A DNA stretch of 64,000 nucleotides from Bostrychus sinensis (GCA_020698575.1 CM036254.1:35957393-36021392), one strand, 5' to 3'; shown: positions 34,442-47,389, numbered from the stretch's first letter. The notes: generated by a model from the sequence alone, not told the origin. Numbers and translations: made by a program.

Positions 34442-34453
34442 GAAAGTAGTTAC

Positions 34454-34800
34454 AAAGTGCAGTTCAAGTCACTGAAAATAATCCGATTTTTTTTTCTCCA
34501 CAAAATATAAAAATAAAATACTGCTTGATAAAGTTCCCAACCAAACAGAGAGGTTGGGTTCAAACAACAAGGCGCTCCCTAAGATTTTAGGAGAGGGTGT
34601 CGGAGACAGTGCATGTGTGCATAGGGCTAAACAGACCCCCCCCACCATGCATGTGTCACTTTTGCCCCAGAGACACCAGGGGGAGACGCTGGACGCTCCA
34701 TTTACCCCACAACAACTCATTTAACCATCACACAAAACAGTTTATTTAAGGTAAAAAAGTTAAGTTCTGCAGAGTTCTGCTTTAACGTTAAACTCCAAAA
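34454..34800. other. No feature recognised
   Basis: No supported gene. The frame at 34469-34720 has no recognisable domain. Confidence 0.35.
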
Positions 34801-34802
34801 TC

Positions 34803-35481
34803 TCCTGCGGTGTGACTAGAACATTTTCAAAATACAGAATACAAACAGTTCCAAAATTAGTGTCTGCGACAGTTCATACATTTTTTTGCCATAATATATC
34901 AGATATTTGTGCTTTTTTTTTCTTGTAATAAAAATGGTGTCCTGCGGTGTGACATGAAAAGTCAGGTTTTAAAAAGGCAGCTGCAACAAAACCTAATGCA
35001 CCCCAGCTTTCATTTATAGACCAGATAGACCTCTGATGTTAAGGTTGTGAGCTAAAAGTCAAACAAACTGTTATTTTATTATTAATTTTAATAAAATAAA
35101 AAATAAAATAAAAATAAATAAATAATAAAAAACTAAAATTTAAAAAAAGGTAACGTGTGTCTGGTGTCCTGCAGTGTAACAGCTATATTTTTCACAAAAT
35201 AAAATTCTGAATGTTAAAAATATTCTTTTTAGGATGGGATAGGGATATATGTTTCAATTTAGCACACTGGACATGTTGAATAATTTATGGCAAGAATATA
35301 AATGGCCAAATTGTAGTGAATGTCCAACAGTGTGGCAAAAAAAGTCACACTCCAGGACAAAAAAAATAAGAGTTACACTTAAAATTATGAACTGCTCATG
35401 AAAAAACTCTAGTTATATGACTGATCTTTTTAAAAATGATTTATTATTCATTCAACCTCGAAGTTGTATCACACTGCAGGA
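34803..35481. repeat. Symmetric element with five TCCTGCRGTGTGAC motifs
   Basis: The motif occurs three times in plus orientation (34803-34816, 34940-34953 and 35167-35180, the last with one change). It then occurs twice as its reverse complement (35344-35357 with one change, and 35469-35481). The sequence between is AT-rich and unrelated. Inward-facing motif clusters of this sort are known as subterminal transposase-binding repeats in some DNA transposons. No TSD or coding sequence was found, so the nature is open. Confidence 0.6.
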
Positions 35482-37544
35482 CAAAAAAAAAAAAAAAAAA
35501 CATGTTACACCTCCAAACGTCAACCACCCAGTTGCACACTGTCAACCATTTTTACTTTAAAGTGATCCAGCAGTTGGCTCCTTTCCTCAGTCATAATAAC
35601 ATTTTGAGTCATTACTTCATTTCCACTTTGTTATATCATCTTGGTGTTACTTGTTTTGTTTCTGGCTGAGTATTGTATTGTTCTTTTACAGCAAGTACAA
35701 CTGAACTCAAATACTTCTGCCTAGAACACATGTGATCAGGTTTAGAGGTTTATCTCCACCTCTCAGATGCTGTTTGTGTCAGTGCTTCTGATTCTTTGAG
35801 CCACGTCTGAAGCCGCTCTCATCTTTGTGTGTTCTTTGTTCATGTGAAGTGAGTTCACAGGAGGTGTCTGTTCCGCTGCAGCGCTGGTTCAAATGTCATC
35901 ATCAACCAATCTGTGACAAAGAGCCTCTTCACAGACTGGAATCACAAGAAAACAAACAAGCTGTATTCGACTCAGTCTGCAGGATGTAACCCTACTCCTC
36001 TGGAGCACATTGCCAAATTGAGCTCTTTTGTGGCAAATGTCCCTAACTGGTTCATGGTCGAAAGGCCTGAGTGCGGTGGGATCATGGGACAGTGGCTGTT
36101 GTGATTTCACTGTGCTCCTGCTGTCACCGTTTACTCACTGTGTGGGATACAAACACCTACACAGCCAAAAATTCACCCAGGAAAAGTGAGAGCTACTATG
36201 ACCATGAGCGCTAGCCAGACAGACATGCTAATAGCAGGCGAACAATCCTCACTGCTGGGGAACAGTTCATGGTGGGGAGAGGTGGAGTCTCTGAGGCCAG
36301 CAGGAGAAAAGTCTATGGTGAGGGTGGATGGGCATTTAGGAATTTAGGATGTCCCTGGCACGAGACACACAGTACTTTGGTACAATGTCCTAGATGGAGA
36401 GTGGAAGGAGGCTAAGTCCTGATGATCTTCTCTGCTGTCCTCAGCAGTCTCCTTACATTTTTCAGTCCACATCACACAGAGAGGCAGCTGGTCAGAATGG
36501 TCCCTACGGTGATCCTGTGTATATTAAGCAGGGGCGGGGCAGGTGTGCTTTCCTCCTAAATGAAATGGCGGCTGCTAAATTGTTTCATTTGCATTTTTAT
36601 TCATCTTGAATTTTAATATAAAGTCACTGGAGCAGAATTTAGCAGCTGTGAGAGACGCTAATCTCTGCGCCTGTGTCTTCCCAATTTTCATGTATCATAC
36701 GTATCATACATTATATGTTTAGGGAATGTGTCTTGTCTTATTACACTACTGACAGCCAACCCCACCCACTTTGGTTTGAGTATAAAACCATTCTATCCAT
36801 TAGAGCAGCCATGCGTCACTTCCTGGTCGCCATAACGTTGTTTTCCCCTTTTTGGTGAAAACAAAGCAGCTGCAAACAGGAAATAAGTTAGTGGTGTCAG
36901 GCCAAGCACTGCTGCAATCGGTTTTGTACTTTCAATAATAAAATTGCTTTCATTTCATTGCTTGTTCACAGACAAAAGGAAACCAAAGGAAGTGATTTGT
37001 GGCCTCAGGCATGCCACAGAGAGAAGGGGAAGGATAAAATGACTGGCTAATCAACTGTTTATTGTATAATTATTATAATATATATTATAATTATTAGTAT
37101 AATGCATGGGATGTACACATTCAAAAGTCACTATGTTCATATATTCCTACCATAAAACATTTACTCTAATTAGTTTCAAGATTTAAGATGACAATTTGAC
37201 ATGATGGTTTCATGTTAGCTCTGTAAGCTTTTATGCTGTTTGGACACTGATCTTTTTAATATAAATGTCAATGTTGTTTCAGTCCAGACCTAAATTAACA
37301 CTAAACGCAATTATGTAGGTCAACATTTTACTGATATTGTATTTGTCATAAAAGACTAAAATCCGTCCACTACATGGGTCGTTCACCTGTGACAGAGGCA
37401 GAGATGGGCTCATATTTCACTAAGTTTCTTCAAATAATGACACTGATCTTTCATTGGGGGAATACAACTGTCAGCTTAACTGGCCAGGTTTCTGCAAGCC
37501 TGTGTTTAGAATTTTAGGTTCTGAACGAGAAAAGATTTGACAAT
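35482..37544. other. No feature recognised
   Basis: Low-copy-looking sequence, no supported gene. A short TAATTATTA-rich stretch lies near 37060-37100. Confidence 0.35.
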
Positions 37545-37616
37545 TTGTATTTGCCACCATTGAGTGAACAGAGATGTTTTCAAAAGCTTATACAGAGTGA
37601 ATTCATGAACTTCTCT

Positions 37617-37885
37617 GACCTGATTAACCTGATTAGTGCTTTCCTTCATCAGCTGTTGGTTCTACTGAAGTCCTCATTGTTGTTCAGTCCTCTGTGGGAT
37701 TTTTTTCTTCATCTTGTTTCCATTTTAACAACAGTAAAGTCCCATTGATGTCTGACGTAACGCCCACATTCAAACAAACTGACTTTTTCCACAAGTCTTT
37801 GTACAACTGGCTTCTGCTGCTGTTCAGAAATAAGAGTGGCTCATCAAACAGTGTTTTCCGGTGTCTTTATAGCAAAAGGCAATTC
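37617..37885 (+). repeat. Unclassified interspersed repeat, copy 1
   Basis: Shares an ordered series of phrases with 54600-54780 in the same orientation: CTGATTAAC, TAGTGCTTTCCT, ATCTTGTTTCCATTTT, CTTTGTACAAC, GCTGCTG, TTCAGAAATAAG and CAGTGTT. Spacing differs because of indels. Not identified further. Confidence 0.6.
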
Positions 37886-38094
37886 CTATGCTCCTCTTCC
37901 GTGCTGCCATGTTTGTTGCTAATACAACTCTGCACTCTGTTAACAACCCCTCCTTTGTTTCTTCGATTGTTTACTCGCCTCTGTTAGTTCTGTCCCCTGG
38001 AAATCAAATTCAAACCAAAAGGGTAGCAGAATAAATTCTTTGAATGAAATAGACTTGTCTGTCAGGCCAGACTTATTGTCTTATTGTTCAGGGA

Positions 38095-38645
38095 CTCATT
38101 GCGGATAGCTCAAAACGACTCAGGTGTGACTTTGTCCAAAGGTATATTGACAGTTCCAGAGAAGCATGGCAGGGTATTAGGGCCATGACCAATGTCCCTC
38201 AAGAGGGAAAAACAAAGCCTACCACAGACTATGGGAGGAGAGAGAAGCTACTGACTGTAGATGAGCTGAACATTTTTATTTTGTCTGTTGTTGTGTCTTT
38301 TGATGTGGACAAAGTAATGTTGAAACTGTTTTAGTGCTTTTGTGGAGAGTGTGCTGACTTTTTGTATTATCTGTTGGTTTGGGGCTGCAACCGAGGCACA
38401 AAAAAATTCACTAAGAAAAATAGTTATCACTGCCAGTAAAATACAAGGCATTACTCTCAACGGTCTGCAGGACACTTACTCATGTCGATCTAAGAACAAA
38501 GCAGAGAAAATTTTAGCAGATCCAAAACACCCGCTTTTTAATGCATTCAAGCTGCTCTCGTCAGGGCGTAGGTATCGATATCCAGCCCTCAGCTAAAATG
38601 GAACCAGACAATCATTTGTCCCACAGGTAATTGGTTCATTGAATA
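38095..38645 (+). pseudogene. LINE remnant, internally deleted
   Basis: The first part (38095-38290) can be read as REAWQGIRAMTNVPQEGK followed by DELNIF, like the spacer between endonuclease and RT in many fish LINEs. It then jumps to the C-terminus: a TFCIICWFG phrase, then FKLLSSGRRYRYP at 38548-38586 and RQSFVPQ after a stop. The whole RT core is missing, so the copy arose from a deletion-bearing transcript or was deleted later. Same family ending as 3765-4015. Confidence 0.6.
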
Positions 38646-41330
38646 AAATTTTAAGTCTAGAATTTTAAATAATAACTATTTATTTATCTCTGTGTTCAGC
38701 TGGTCTGCGCAGAGCAAAATCTATTCACATTCACAATTTTTGAAAATTAAAAATGTGTTCTCAATCAAGCTGTATTTTTTATTTTATTTTTTATGTGTTT
38801 TTACTCACCGCAAACCAGTTTGTCTTCTGTAAAATACACAAACATATCAATTATTAAATATCCACAGAGGGCTCTAAACTGCTGCAGTGAGGTATGGAGC
38901 CACTGACCACATTGGACTGGACCCTGAGAACGGACTTTTCCAAATGTGTGTATGTTTGTGTGTTTCTCTGAGTCCAGGGAGTGTAATTAGTAATTGATTT
39001 TACAATCTTTGCTGACCACAGCTCGGCCACAGAGCTGGATACAGCACAGGTCAGCTTCCTGTTAGCATCGACCGCTAGCACTGGGCAGATAGTTGTGGAG
39101 GCAAGCAGAACAGACACTTTCTCCACGCTCAACTGGAACTCTGCAAACTTCTGTCACCAATAGTCATCAGGCCAGGGTCCAGTGTGCTGTGGAAAAGTTG
39201 TGGACACAACCATTGTTGGTAAGTTGTGACAAATCAACACATGTATTTATTTATTTCTTTTTTAAATGTATTTTTCTATATGTTTATGTATTTATTATGT
39301 TTTTGGAAATACACTGCTGGCAAAAAATCTAAACATTTTACTTAACCACACCATTAGGAGAAAATAAAAAAACATAATCTTGGCCTTGATTAACTGTCAG
39401 TAACCAGGAGCATACAGCTACAGTATGTCTTTGTTCCCCTGAGAGTGCACAGAACACTTACCAAACAATTACACATGGACAAATGTTGCATGATAGAACC
39501 TGCAGCATTAGCTCGATTATGTTATGTCTCAAATACCTACGAACTGTGAACATGCTATATTTGAACCTCCACATTATGCAATAATAATCATTTTTCAAGT
39601 GCTGTGTTTATTTTCTTTCTAACACACCACAGACTGTCTCCAGGGAATTCTAGGAGAAAAACTGGGGTGTCTCTCCCCATTCAGGCGGGCCATGGGTGCT
39701 CTGGGTGCTCAGCGTTCTCATTGTCTCATAACTCAGTCATAACTCATAACTGCTCCCAGAGGAGGTGCTGCCACCGAGGCTGCAGACAGTGTTTATGGTC
39801 TTGATCATAAAGAGTCCAATAAGGAGCCAGGTGTGGGGACCTTCTCTGTGAGCTGAGCGATTCTCTGTAATACTCTGCAATGTTTAAGCTATAACTTTAT
39901 ATTTTCATTTGTCAGTTATTCTTGGAAGGCAGTTCACTGAGGAAGATGGGACTTTTTTCTTAAACAGTTGAATTTTTGTCAACAAAAAAAAGGTGGTCTT
40001 GGTTGCGATACAAGTCAACATTCGCTATGTTAATCCCAAAGGGGGGACTGGGTTGTAGGGAATTTTCAAATTATTTGACTCACTGGGATTGGCTGGAAGT
40101 TCTGTTCTGTCCTGCAGTTCTCAGATGTCCACTGGCTGTCTCTGTTGTTAAAAAGCTGAATGCAGGGGGTGGTCCATGTTGCTCTGTATAGCATCTGTCC
40201 CATGTGAAGAGGGCATCAGGATGTTTGGTGTCTGACCTCCATTTTCTGTTCTTTCATGTTTTTGGACTTACAGTTTTCAGTTTGGTTTCTAGTGTCTGTA
40301 TCTAATGTCATTGATAATTGTCATTTAATACCATTAATAATGTTTTTTATATAAAACAAAAAAATGGCTGCTCTTCATTTTAATTAATGAGCTGCATGTC
40401 TCTGAGTGAAATTGTTTATTTCCTTGTTTTTATTTTTTACTACAGCTGCACAAAAATGAGATATAACTGAATCACACTTAAGCCTTTTTCTCTGTGTAAC
40501 AAGAGAAAACGTGACATCCCGAGCCATCACAACAGGCTAGGTAAGGTCAGCCAATTGCCTAGGGCCTAGAGTTGAATAGCCAAGGATGGTCATTTATTTG
40601 TACAATAGTGAATGTTCTGGGCTCAACCCCAAAAACCAATGGGCAAGTTGAAAAAGTTCAGTTTTTACAGTGTTTATCTACCCAGCTTTACAAATACAGC
40701 GCAAACGGTGCAATTTACAGTGTGCCAAAAATACAATATATACAATAGAAAAAAAGTTTAGTATTACTCAAGTAGCTCAGATGTTGCCCTCAATGCAACA
40801 AGGCATAAACTGTCTTAAAGGCAAAATCATCTCCCCTTTTAAACCCCAAGCCCCTCCCATGGGCCTTATATAACACCCTCAAAAAATAAATTTTCAAATT
40901 AAAGGCTTTTTTAAAATTTTTGTATTTAACCTTTATTTCACCAGGTAAAAAAGGTTTGAGAACCAATTCTCATTCTCAACTATACATAGACAAATGTACA
41001 CCAAACAACACAGAGCAAGTTTTAAATATAGGAAAACAAAAGAGGGGAGGGAAATGTGTCAGTGTATGATGTATATGAAAGAGCAAATTAATCTAAATAT
41101 GAATCTGCATCATGAACAAGAACAAGTATCAGCAATAATTTGTTGCAATCTCTGTTGGAACAATGAAACAGATGTCAATGAAGGAAGTTTGAGAGAGTTC
41201 TGCAACGTGTTCCAGTCATCTGCAGTCATTTGCATAATGAAAAGGGTATAATTGTGTTTTGCAATAATATTCATATTTTATTCCATCATTCCTGCATTGA
41301 ACAGATGCATGAACCTCCATGAACAGCTAA
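38646..41330. other. No feature recognised
   Basis: No gene or named repeat supported over this 2.7 kb. Short frames (for example 39976-40191) have no domain. Confidence 0.35.
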
Positions 41331-42361
41331 AAATGTAACATTTAAATCTCACTTTAATTAGAGAATTATTAAATGTATTTGCAATTTCATGTATTAATCT
41401 TCAAATTAAAAGAGCAAATGTTAAAATATCCCCTAAACAACTATTTAATTGTTCATCTATAAGTCAATATAAAAATACAATTGCTAATTCTGCAAGTAAT
41501 ACTAACTTTAATAAACTGATTGCCATAACCCCTTTTAGAAGATAAGCTCAATTTATAATTTTGATTAATAACACAAACTTTAACTTGCAATTTAAAACAG
41601 CAATTCCTTATTCCATTTGCAAAACCATTAGCCATTTCATTAGCTAATACAAGAACTAAATGCTTTAGCTTCTCCATTTAGCCCAGTCTCCACCAGACTG
41701 TCTATAACCCACCACGATCACCCCAAACTGTTTCTCATGTTTAGAAGCTTTGCCAGGACAGATATTTTAGATAAGAGGATATAAAACATATGTGCGCTAA
41801 TGCTAGCGTGCTAATGCTGCCTCAGGTAGCACTGGTATGACTGAGCAATAATCTGACCAAACAGCCTTTAACACTCTGTGGTGACAACAGCTCGTCAGTG
41901 TAAATATGAGATAATCTTCATAAATGTGTGACAGTACAAACCTGTAAATGCAGAAAGGAGAGGAGTTGAAGCGATTGTTTTCAGGAGATGTCTGGCCTGA
42001 GTATCCCTCCGTCAACGAAGCAGCGCTGTTCTCTCAGCCAATCAGAAGCTCATGTACAGCTGATTTGCATTGATTTGTTCTTTTCAGCTCTGTGTGTCAA
42101 AAGGACCAGGTTAAAGCTAAAGTCAGAGGCTAAATGGAGAAGCTAAAGTGCTTAGTTATTGCATTAGCTAATGCTTTTGCAAATGGAATAAGGAATTGCT
42201 GTTATTGTTAAATAGCAAGTTAGAGATTGTATTAATCAAAATTATAAATTGAACAACTTATTTATCTTTTTAAAGGGGTTTTGGCAATCACTTTATTAAA
42301 ATGAGAATTACTTGCAGAATTAGTAATTGCATTTTTATATTGACTTTTAAATTTTAGGAAA

Positions 42362-43670
42362 TGGGGAGACCAGGGATGGCTGTAACATGGGAACAAGTTG
42401 TGAAACACCACCAGTTCCCCCAGTCAGAGAACCGATAGAGCCATAATGGTCATCAGTTTGGTGATTTTCACAGCTGGAAACAGGAGCAGTTTTTTTTTTT
42501 TGTTTTTTTTTAAAGTGATTTTGAGATAAGAAAGTCATTTTTTGGCCAAAACTAAATTTGTGAATTAGGCTCCTATTTTTCAAGACACAATTACAGAACT
42601 TACAGTAGATTAAAGAGTAGAGTAACTGTTGCATATGCATTTTCCCTCTGCTTATTTCAAACCATCCATCCATCCATCTTCTTCCGCTTTATCCGGGACC
42701 GGGTCGCGGGGGCAGCAGTCTAAGCAGAAATGCCCAGACTTCCCTCTCCACAGACACTTCCTCCAGCTCTACCGGGGGGACCCCAAGGCGTTCCCAGGCC
42801 AGCCGAGAGACATAGTCCCTCCAGCGTGTCCTAGGTCTTCCCCGGGGCCTCCTCCCAAACCATTTTACTGATACAGTGAGCCAAACATCTGCAGACGGGG
42901 TGGGATGTAACAAAGATTTTCAAGGTATTACAACCATCCCCTTGATAAAAATATATTTAAAACTTGATTGATTTTAATCATTTTACCGTAGGTCCAGGCA
43001 GTGGAAAAGAAAGAGTAAGAGAGCTGTGCCTACTGATGTTTTTAAAAACATCTGATGAGGTCACAGAGAAGGACAATTCAACTCCAGGGCTAGTAACACT
43101 CATCTGACAACATTTTATTTCTGATCAAGAATATACTCACAAATACATGCACACTGGCTTTGTTTTTATACAGATAAATAGATTAAAGGTATATCACGCC
43201 TACATGTATTTTATACAGGTGCATTGCAGTTGAATGTTCATGAAAGATTAAGACTTATAAAAGTGTATTATTGGACTCATTTACACGACACACACTCCTG
43301 AGTTAAACTGTGTGTGTGTGAGTTATGGTCAGTTACAGAGAGACACTGACACCATTCTAGATTGTTCACCAGTTCTGAAGGATATTCTATTGTGTGTCCT
43401 CTGTTTTTGGTTCTTTTCCTGACTGTTACAACTTCCCTCAGCGTGTGTTACAACTCACCTTGTTAGTGAGGTAGGTTGTAACACAGGACTACTGTGTATT
43501 TGACACTAACCCTCAAGGTCTGTGATATTCTTACAGGGGTTTGAACAGGTTCCATTTGTAGCCAACAAATCTGGGTGTTTAGTATCAAAGTTTGAGAAAC
43601 ATAACTCAAAAAATCACTGAGTTACAGATGCTGAATTAAAAAGTGTTTGAACTGTTCACGGTCTCCCCTA
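42362..43670. mobile_element. TIR-bearing insert inside the palindrome's right arm
   Basis: The ends TGGGGAGACCAGGG and, in reverse complement, TAGGGGAGACCGTG are inverted repeats. Removing this segment restores continuity of the palindrome arm, which independently marks it as an insertion. Subterminal GTTGTAAC/GTTACAAC phrases recur in both orientations near 43430-43485. It contains a Rex3 fragment. No transposase seen. Confidence 0.65.
42666..42855 (-). pseudogene. Rex3-like LINE 3' end, about 190 bp, with 8-bp TSD
   Basis: The minus-strand frame reads GRRPRGRPRTRWRDYVSRLA to LLRLLPPRPGPG, nearly identical to the C-terminus at 5652, with a GGAT-type tail (ATCC repeats). Direct repeats CAAACCAT at 42658-42665 and 42856-42863 mark a separate, extremely truncated insertion. 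Confidence 0.88.
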
Positions 43671-43757
43671 TTTTAACAATTGCGCCTTGAATTTGAAGAT
43701 TAATAAATGAAATTGCAAATACATTTAATAATTCTCTATTTAAAGTGTTGTTAAATG

Positions 43758-44105
43758 TTATTTTATTAAAATCTTTATTATTATTTACGTGTTCCTAAAA
43801 ATCCTCCATAATGCAGTGCTCTTAGTAACGGGGAGACTTTGATGGCGCCCAGTGAACAAACTGCTTTAGCAACAGAAAACAAACCACTAAAGTGACGGTG
43901 CCTCACAATTTTACTAGAAGGTCCCTATCTGAAGTCAAACCATAACATGTAGCCAGCCTGAAATATTTTATATCAGCAAAAATGCACCAGAAAACAGGAG
44001 ATCATATAAGTTTGGTTCAGATTTTCCTGGGAGAGGACTCCTGGATGCCCCTGCCTTATATTGTCCCACACATTCACCTGTCTGTTATACAAGGTCACAG
44101 TTCAG
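43758..44105. other. No feature recognised
   Basis: Short gap between two repeats. Confidence 0.4.
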
Positions 44106-44113
44106 GATACAAG

Positions 44114-45051
44114 CAGTGTTAAATTTTACAACAATTTTTTATTTTATTTTAGTCTTTTAGTCGTTTTTTTGACTAAAATCCTACTTAGTTTTAGTCAAGA
44201 TTTAGTCATATAATTCTTTTTAGATTTAGTCTAGTTTTAGTTGACTAAATCTCATAAAATTTTAGTTGACTATATAATATTTAATGTTTTATTATGCTAC
44301 TGGTCTACCTCCTTACCTTATACCGCAGTTTGCAGATATATGGCCATTACTTCAGTATAAAACCTAACATATTGTTTCATGATGATTAGCAGCAAACAGC
44401 AGGTAAACATTCAGGTGCAGTATCATTACGCAAGCAAACATACACAGAACTGGAGATACGGCCAGTAACTTTACACATACATGTGCAGCCATTTTGCTAA
44501 CTTTTAATATGCTAACTGATGTCCACATCTCTATGCCCTTGGCTGAACACAATGGGGAGTTTGTTAAAATCTGATTCTGTTTGAGATTGAGACCCTAATC
44601 GAGAGAGCGAGAGATAAAAGGAGAAAAGAGGAATAGAGCAAAGTTAAACCTTGAGAATCACTCACCGTGGGATGAAGTGGAGAGAAGGAACAGGGCGGTC
44701 TGAAGAGGTGGAGCCACATGTCTGGCATGCTGTGGTCAGGTAGGCCAACATCATAATAAACCCCTGATAAACCGTGGTTGGCGCTATGGGACGAGGAGGT
44801 TTTACATATGTCCCAACCCGCTTAAGGCCTGGTTAGAAAATATGGACGTCAACAGTGGTCTTTGATTGAAGAGGTAGCTCCACTCGTCCCATCTGCTCTT
44901 TTTGTTTTTATTCGTTGACAAGAATGCCAATGCATTTAGTTGTAGTTTTAGTCCTCATTTATAACATTTCATTTTGTTTTGTTTTTGGACGCAAAAATAT
45001 GTTGTTGACGAAAACTATGATGAAATACATTCATCAACAAAATTAACACAG
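44114..45051. mobile_element. hAT-type non-autonomous element with 8-bp or longer TSD
   Basis: GATACAAG is duplicated at 44106-44113 and 45052-45059; the shared stretch extends to CAGGATACAAG. The ends are CAGTGTTAAATTTTAC and, in reverse complement, CTGTGTTAATTTTGTTGA, followed by subterminal blocks rich in TTTTAGT and GACTAAA. This is a familiar fish repeat type. No coding sequence. Confidence 0.8.
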
Positions 45052-45059
45052 GATACAAG

Positions 45060-45825
45060 GCTTAAGAAGAGCTTATATTAATGCGTAGTAAAACTTTATC
45101 AAATGCCCCTTACCATACTTTTGGTTTGAGGTGGGTTTGCCAAAAAAAAAACCAAAAAAAACTAGAGTCTAGCAATGAGATCTACAGCTGGGCTTCCAGA
45201 GTCAGAGTCAGGAGCTGTGTGAAGCTGGTTTGTCTTGCCTTTTGTTTTGTTTTTTGGAAAAATAGAGGCTTGAGCTCCGTCTAATAAAGTGCATTTGTAT
45301 TCCTCAAACTCTTAATATCCTGCTGTAGATAGTGTCGTCCCATTGTTATCTGGAGCGGGCGGAGCAGGAGGTCGTGTAAACAGAGCCAGAGCACGGGGAG
45401 CGTTCAGATAGGAGCAGACCAAAACACAACCAGTCAGGGAGAAAGCTACAGGGAAATACTGAGCCAGGCCTGGGCTTTCTATGTAGTGCATTTCACACCT
45501 GAACTGATTTTTAGCACACATCATGTTGAGAGTCACGTGTTGTAAAGGTCAGACCTCATTTGTTTAGTGGTTATTACCTTTACCTTTGGTGCAGTACATC
45601 AAATGTTCAATTCTCTGACGTGCAGCCAACATAAGATATTTTACCTTCTTTTCCTGTCGGCTGTTCTCTTTCAGGGTTTCACCACAGTGAATCCCCTGCC
45701 TCTATATCACCATATCCTCTGCATCCTCCTCTTTCACACCTCATGTCCTCTTTCTCTGCATCCATTAATCTCCCCTTTGGTCGTTAATGTTTGTGTTGTT
45801 GCTACTTCACATCTTTAATGGCCCT
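45060..45825. other. No feature recognised
   Basis: No supported gene. Confidence 0.35.
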
Positions 45826-46015
45826 GTTTCAAGAAACAGGTTTAGTCCAAACTCAGAGTATGTTAACCCTGAAAACAGGGAAACTCACAGTTTTCTGTTT
45901 CACAGAAAGTTAACCTGAACCCTGAGTCAGTTACCATGGTAACTCACTTTATGAACCTAACCTGATCTGGAGCAGGTTTTCTTCCTCTAACCCTGAGTTT
46001 AACCCATCGTCTTCT
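45826..46015. repeat. Probable interspersed repeat of unknown class
   Basis: Contains CTGTTTCAAGAAACAGG (near-palindromic) and the recurring phrases CTGAGTTTAACCC and GTTAACCCTGAAAACAGGG. I recall this style of sequence as common in fish genomes, but have no second copy in the window to prove it. Confidence 0.3.
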
Positions 46016-46487
46016 GCTGCTGTCTGAAGGAGCGCTCTGATTGGACAGTTAATTTCATTATTCACAAAAACACTGGGGACACCTAAAAAGGACTGAGAAG
46101 AGTTTAAAGATAATGACTTAACTTTTATACATTTAGTTTACATTAATAAATGTAAAGTATATAATAAATCTACTTTTAGCAACTAAAATGTTGATGTCAT
46201 GCAAAAAGAGACATATATTAATTGTGGCCTTACTTATTTAATTCTGACAAGGTCAGGTTTAAAAAACTTTCCAATTAAATATACTACTTAAAATCTTTTT
46301 TTAGATTAGCCAAAAAGGGCAGTGTGCGATATTGTTTGATGAAAATGAAGAGTAAAACAGAGTTTGTATTTTTTATGCTTCCATATATTGTGAGTACAAT
46401 ATAAAAAGCATAATGTATTTATTTGTATTCTACTAATGAATTAATAATTCATAACCTGTGCTCTATATCACTTTAACAGTAAACCTG
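46016..46487. other. No feature recognised
   Basis: AT-rich, no supported feature. Confidence 0.35.
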
Positions 46488-46745
46488 GATGGAAGTAGCT
46501 CAGTTGGTAGAGATGCTTGCCCCCTAACTCAAAGGTTGGTAGTTCAAACCCCGCAACCTGCAATGCATATTGGGTGTCATTACCTGTGTGACTGTGTTTG
46601 GTGGAAGTCGGAGGGGCTGTAGGCCCAAAATAGCAGTCTGACCCAGGGCACCTGTGGCTACGGAAGTGCCCCCCCACCCCCACCCCCAACAGAGTGTGAC
46701 AAAGGAGTGAATGAATAATGCACCAAATTGTAAAGTCACTTTGAC
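46488..46745 (+). mobile_element. tRNA-derived SINE, copy 1
   Basis: The head has an A box (TAGCTCAGTTGGTAGAG) and a degenerate B box (GGTAGTTCAAACCCC) at tRNA-like spacing. The body phrase GTGTGACTGTGTTTGGTGG is followed by GTCGGAGGGGCTGTAGGC. The tail ends ACCAAATTGTAAAGTCACTT. The copy at 48870-49167 shares the head, body and tail in order, on the opposite strand. The stacked cloverleaf is not intact, so this is not a functional tRNA gene. Confidence 0.85.
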
Positions 46746-47389
46746 TGTTTATTATTATTATCCCTCGCCACACTCACACGGCTTTGTTTTCCTCTAAAAT
46801 GTCAGTCTGGGTATTAAAGCACTCTTTTTCCTCACTGGTCAAACACAGCAGACACAAGTAAAGTTATCTGAATGTATTTTCCGTGTGACCATAGAAGCAC
46901 ATTTTAATTTAATGGCGGCAAAAAGTTTTATTAAACAGCAGGGGAGCCTTTTGCAACAATGTCCACAATTCAGATGTCCTAACATAAAGGGAGCATTTTA
47001 GGAAGTCTGTAATATTAGTAACGGGTGTATTAGAGGCCCCTGATCTTCAGTGCATTAAAAACAGACATCATTCTGTAACAGGATTGCCACTGAAACCTGG
47101 TTCCAATCAAGAATTGATTCGAATTTTCCAATCCATCAGAACTGCATTAACTGTTGTTAATTATTCCTCTCATCGCTGCCGCTTTGGGCAGTTGTGTATC
47201 TGTAAATTGCAGGATTTGCTCTGAGGCCCACTAACTTCTATACTAAAACTTGTCTTTAGTGAGTAGCCTACACAGTGTGCTGCAGTGCATGTCACTCTTC
47301 CCTCTCTAAATGCATACGTTCTGGGAGACAAGGCAGAGCGGAGGTGGAGAAGCGCGGAGCCTAGGCTCACATCCCACGGCGTGGACATT
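46746..47389. other. No feature recognised
   Basis: No supported gene. Confidence 0.35.

Larger units (their letters stand above)
41332..43757. mobile_element. Large palindromic (foldback) element, right arm interrupted
   Basis: The left arm 41332-41692 matches, in reverse complement, 42128-42358 and then 43671-43757. Matching blocks include TTATTCCATTTGCAAAA, TTTAGCTTCTCCATTTAGCC, ATAATTTTGATTAAT and AGAGAATTATTAAATGTATT. The unpaired centre (41693-42127) is about 435 bp of different sequence. Arm identity looks roughly 80-90% by eye. The right arm is split by the insert at 42362-43670. No coding potential. Confidence 0.8.

Noticed and set aside
46488..46560. Functional tRNA gene
   Set aside because: A and B boxes are present, but the sequence does not close into a cloverleaf and continues into a SINE body found in a second copy.
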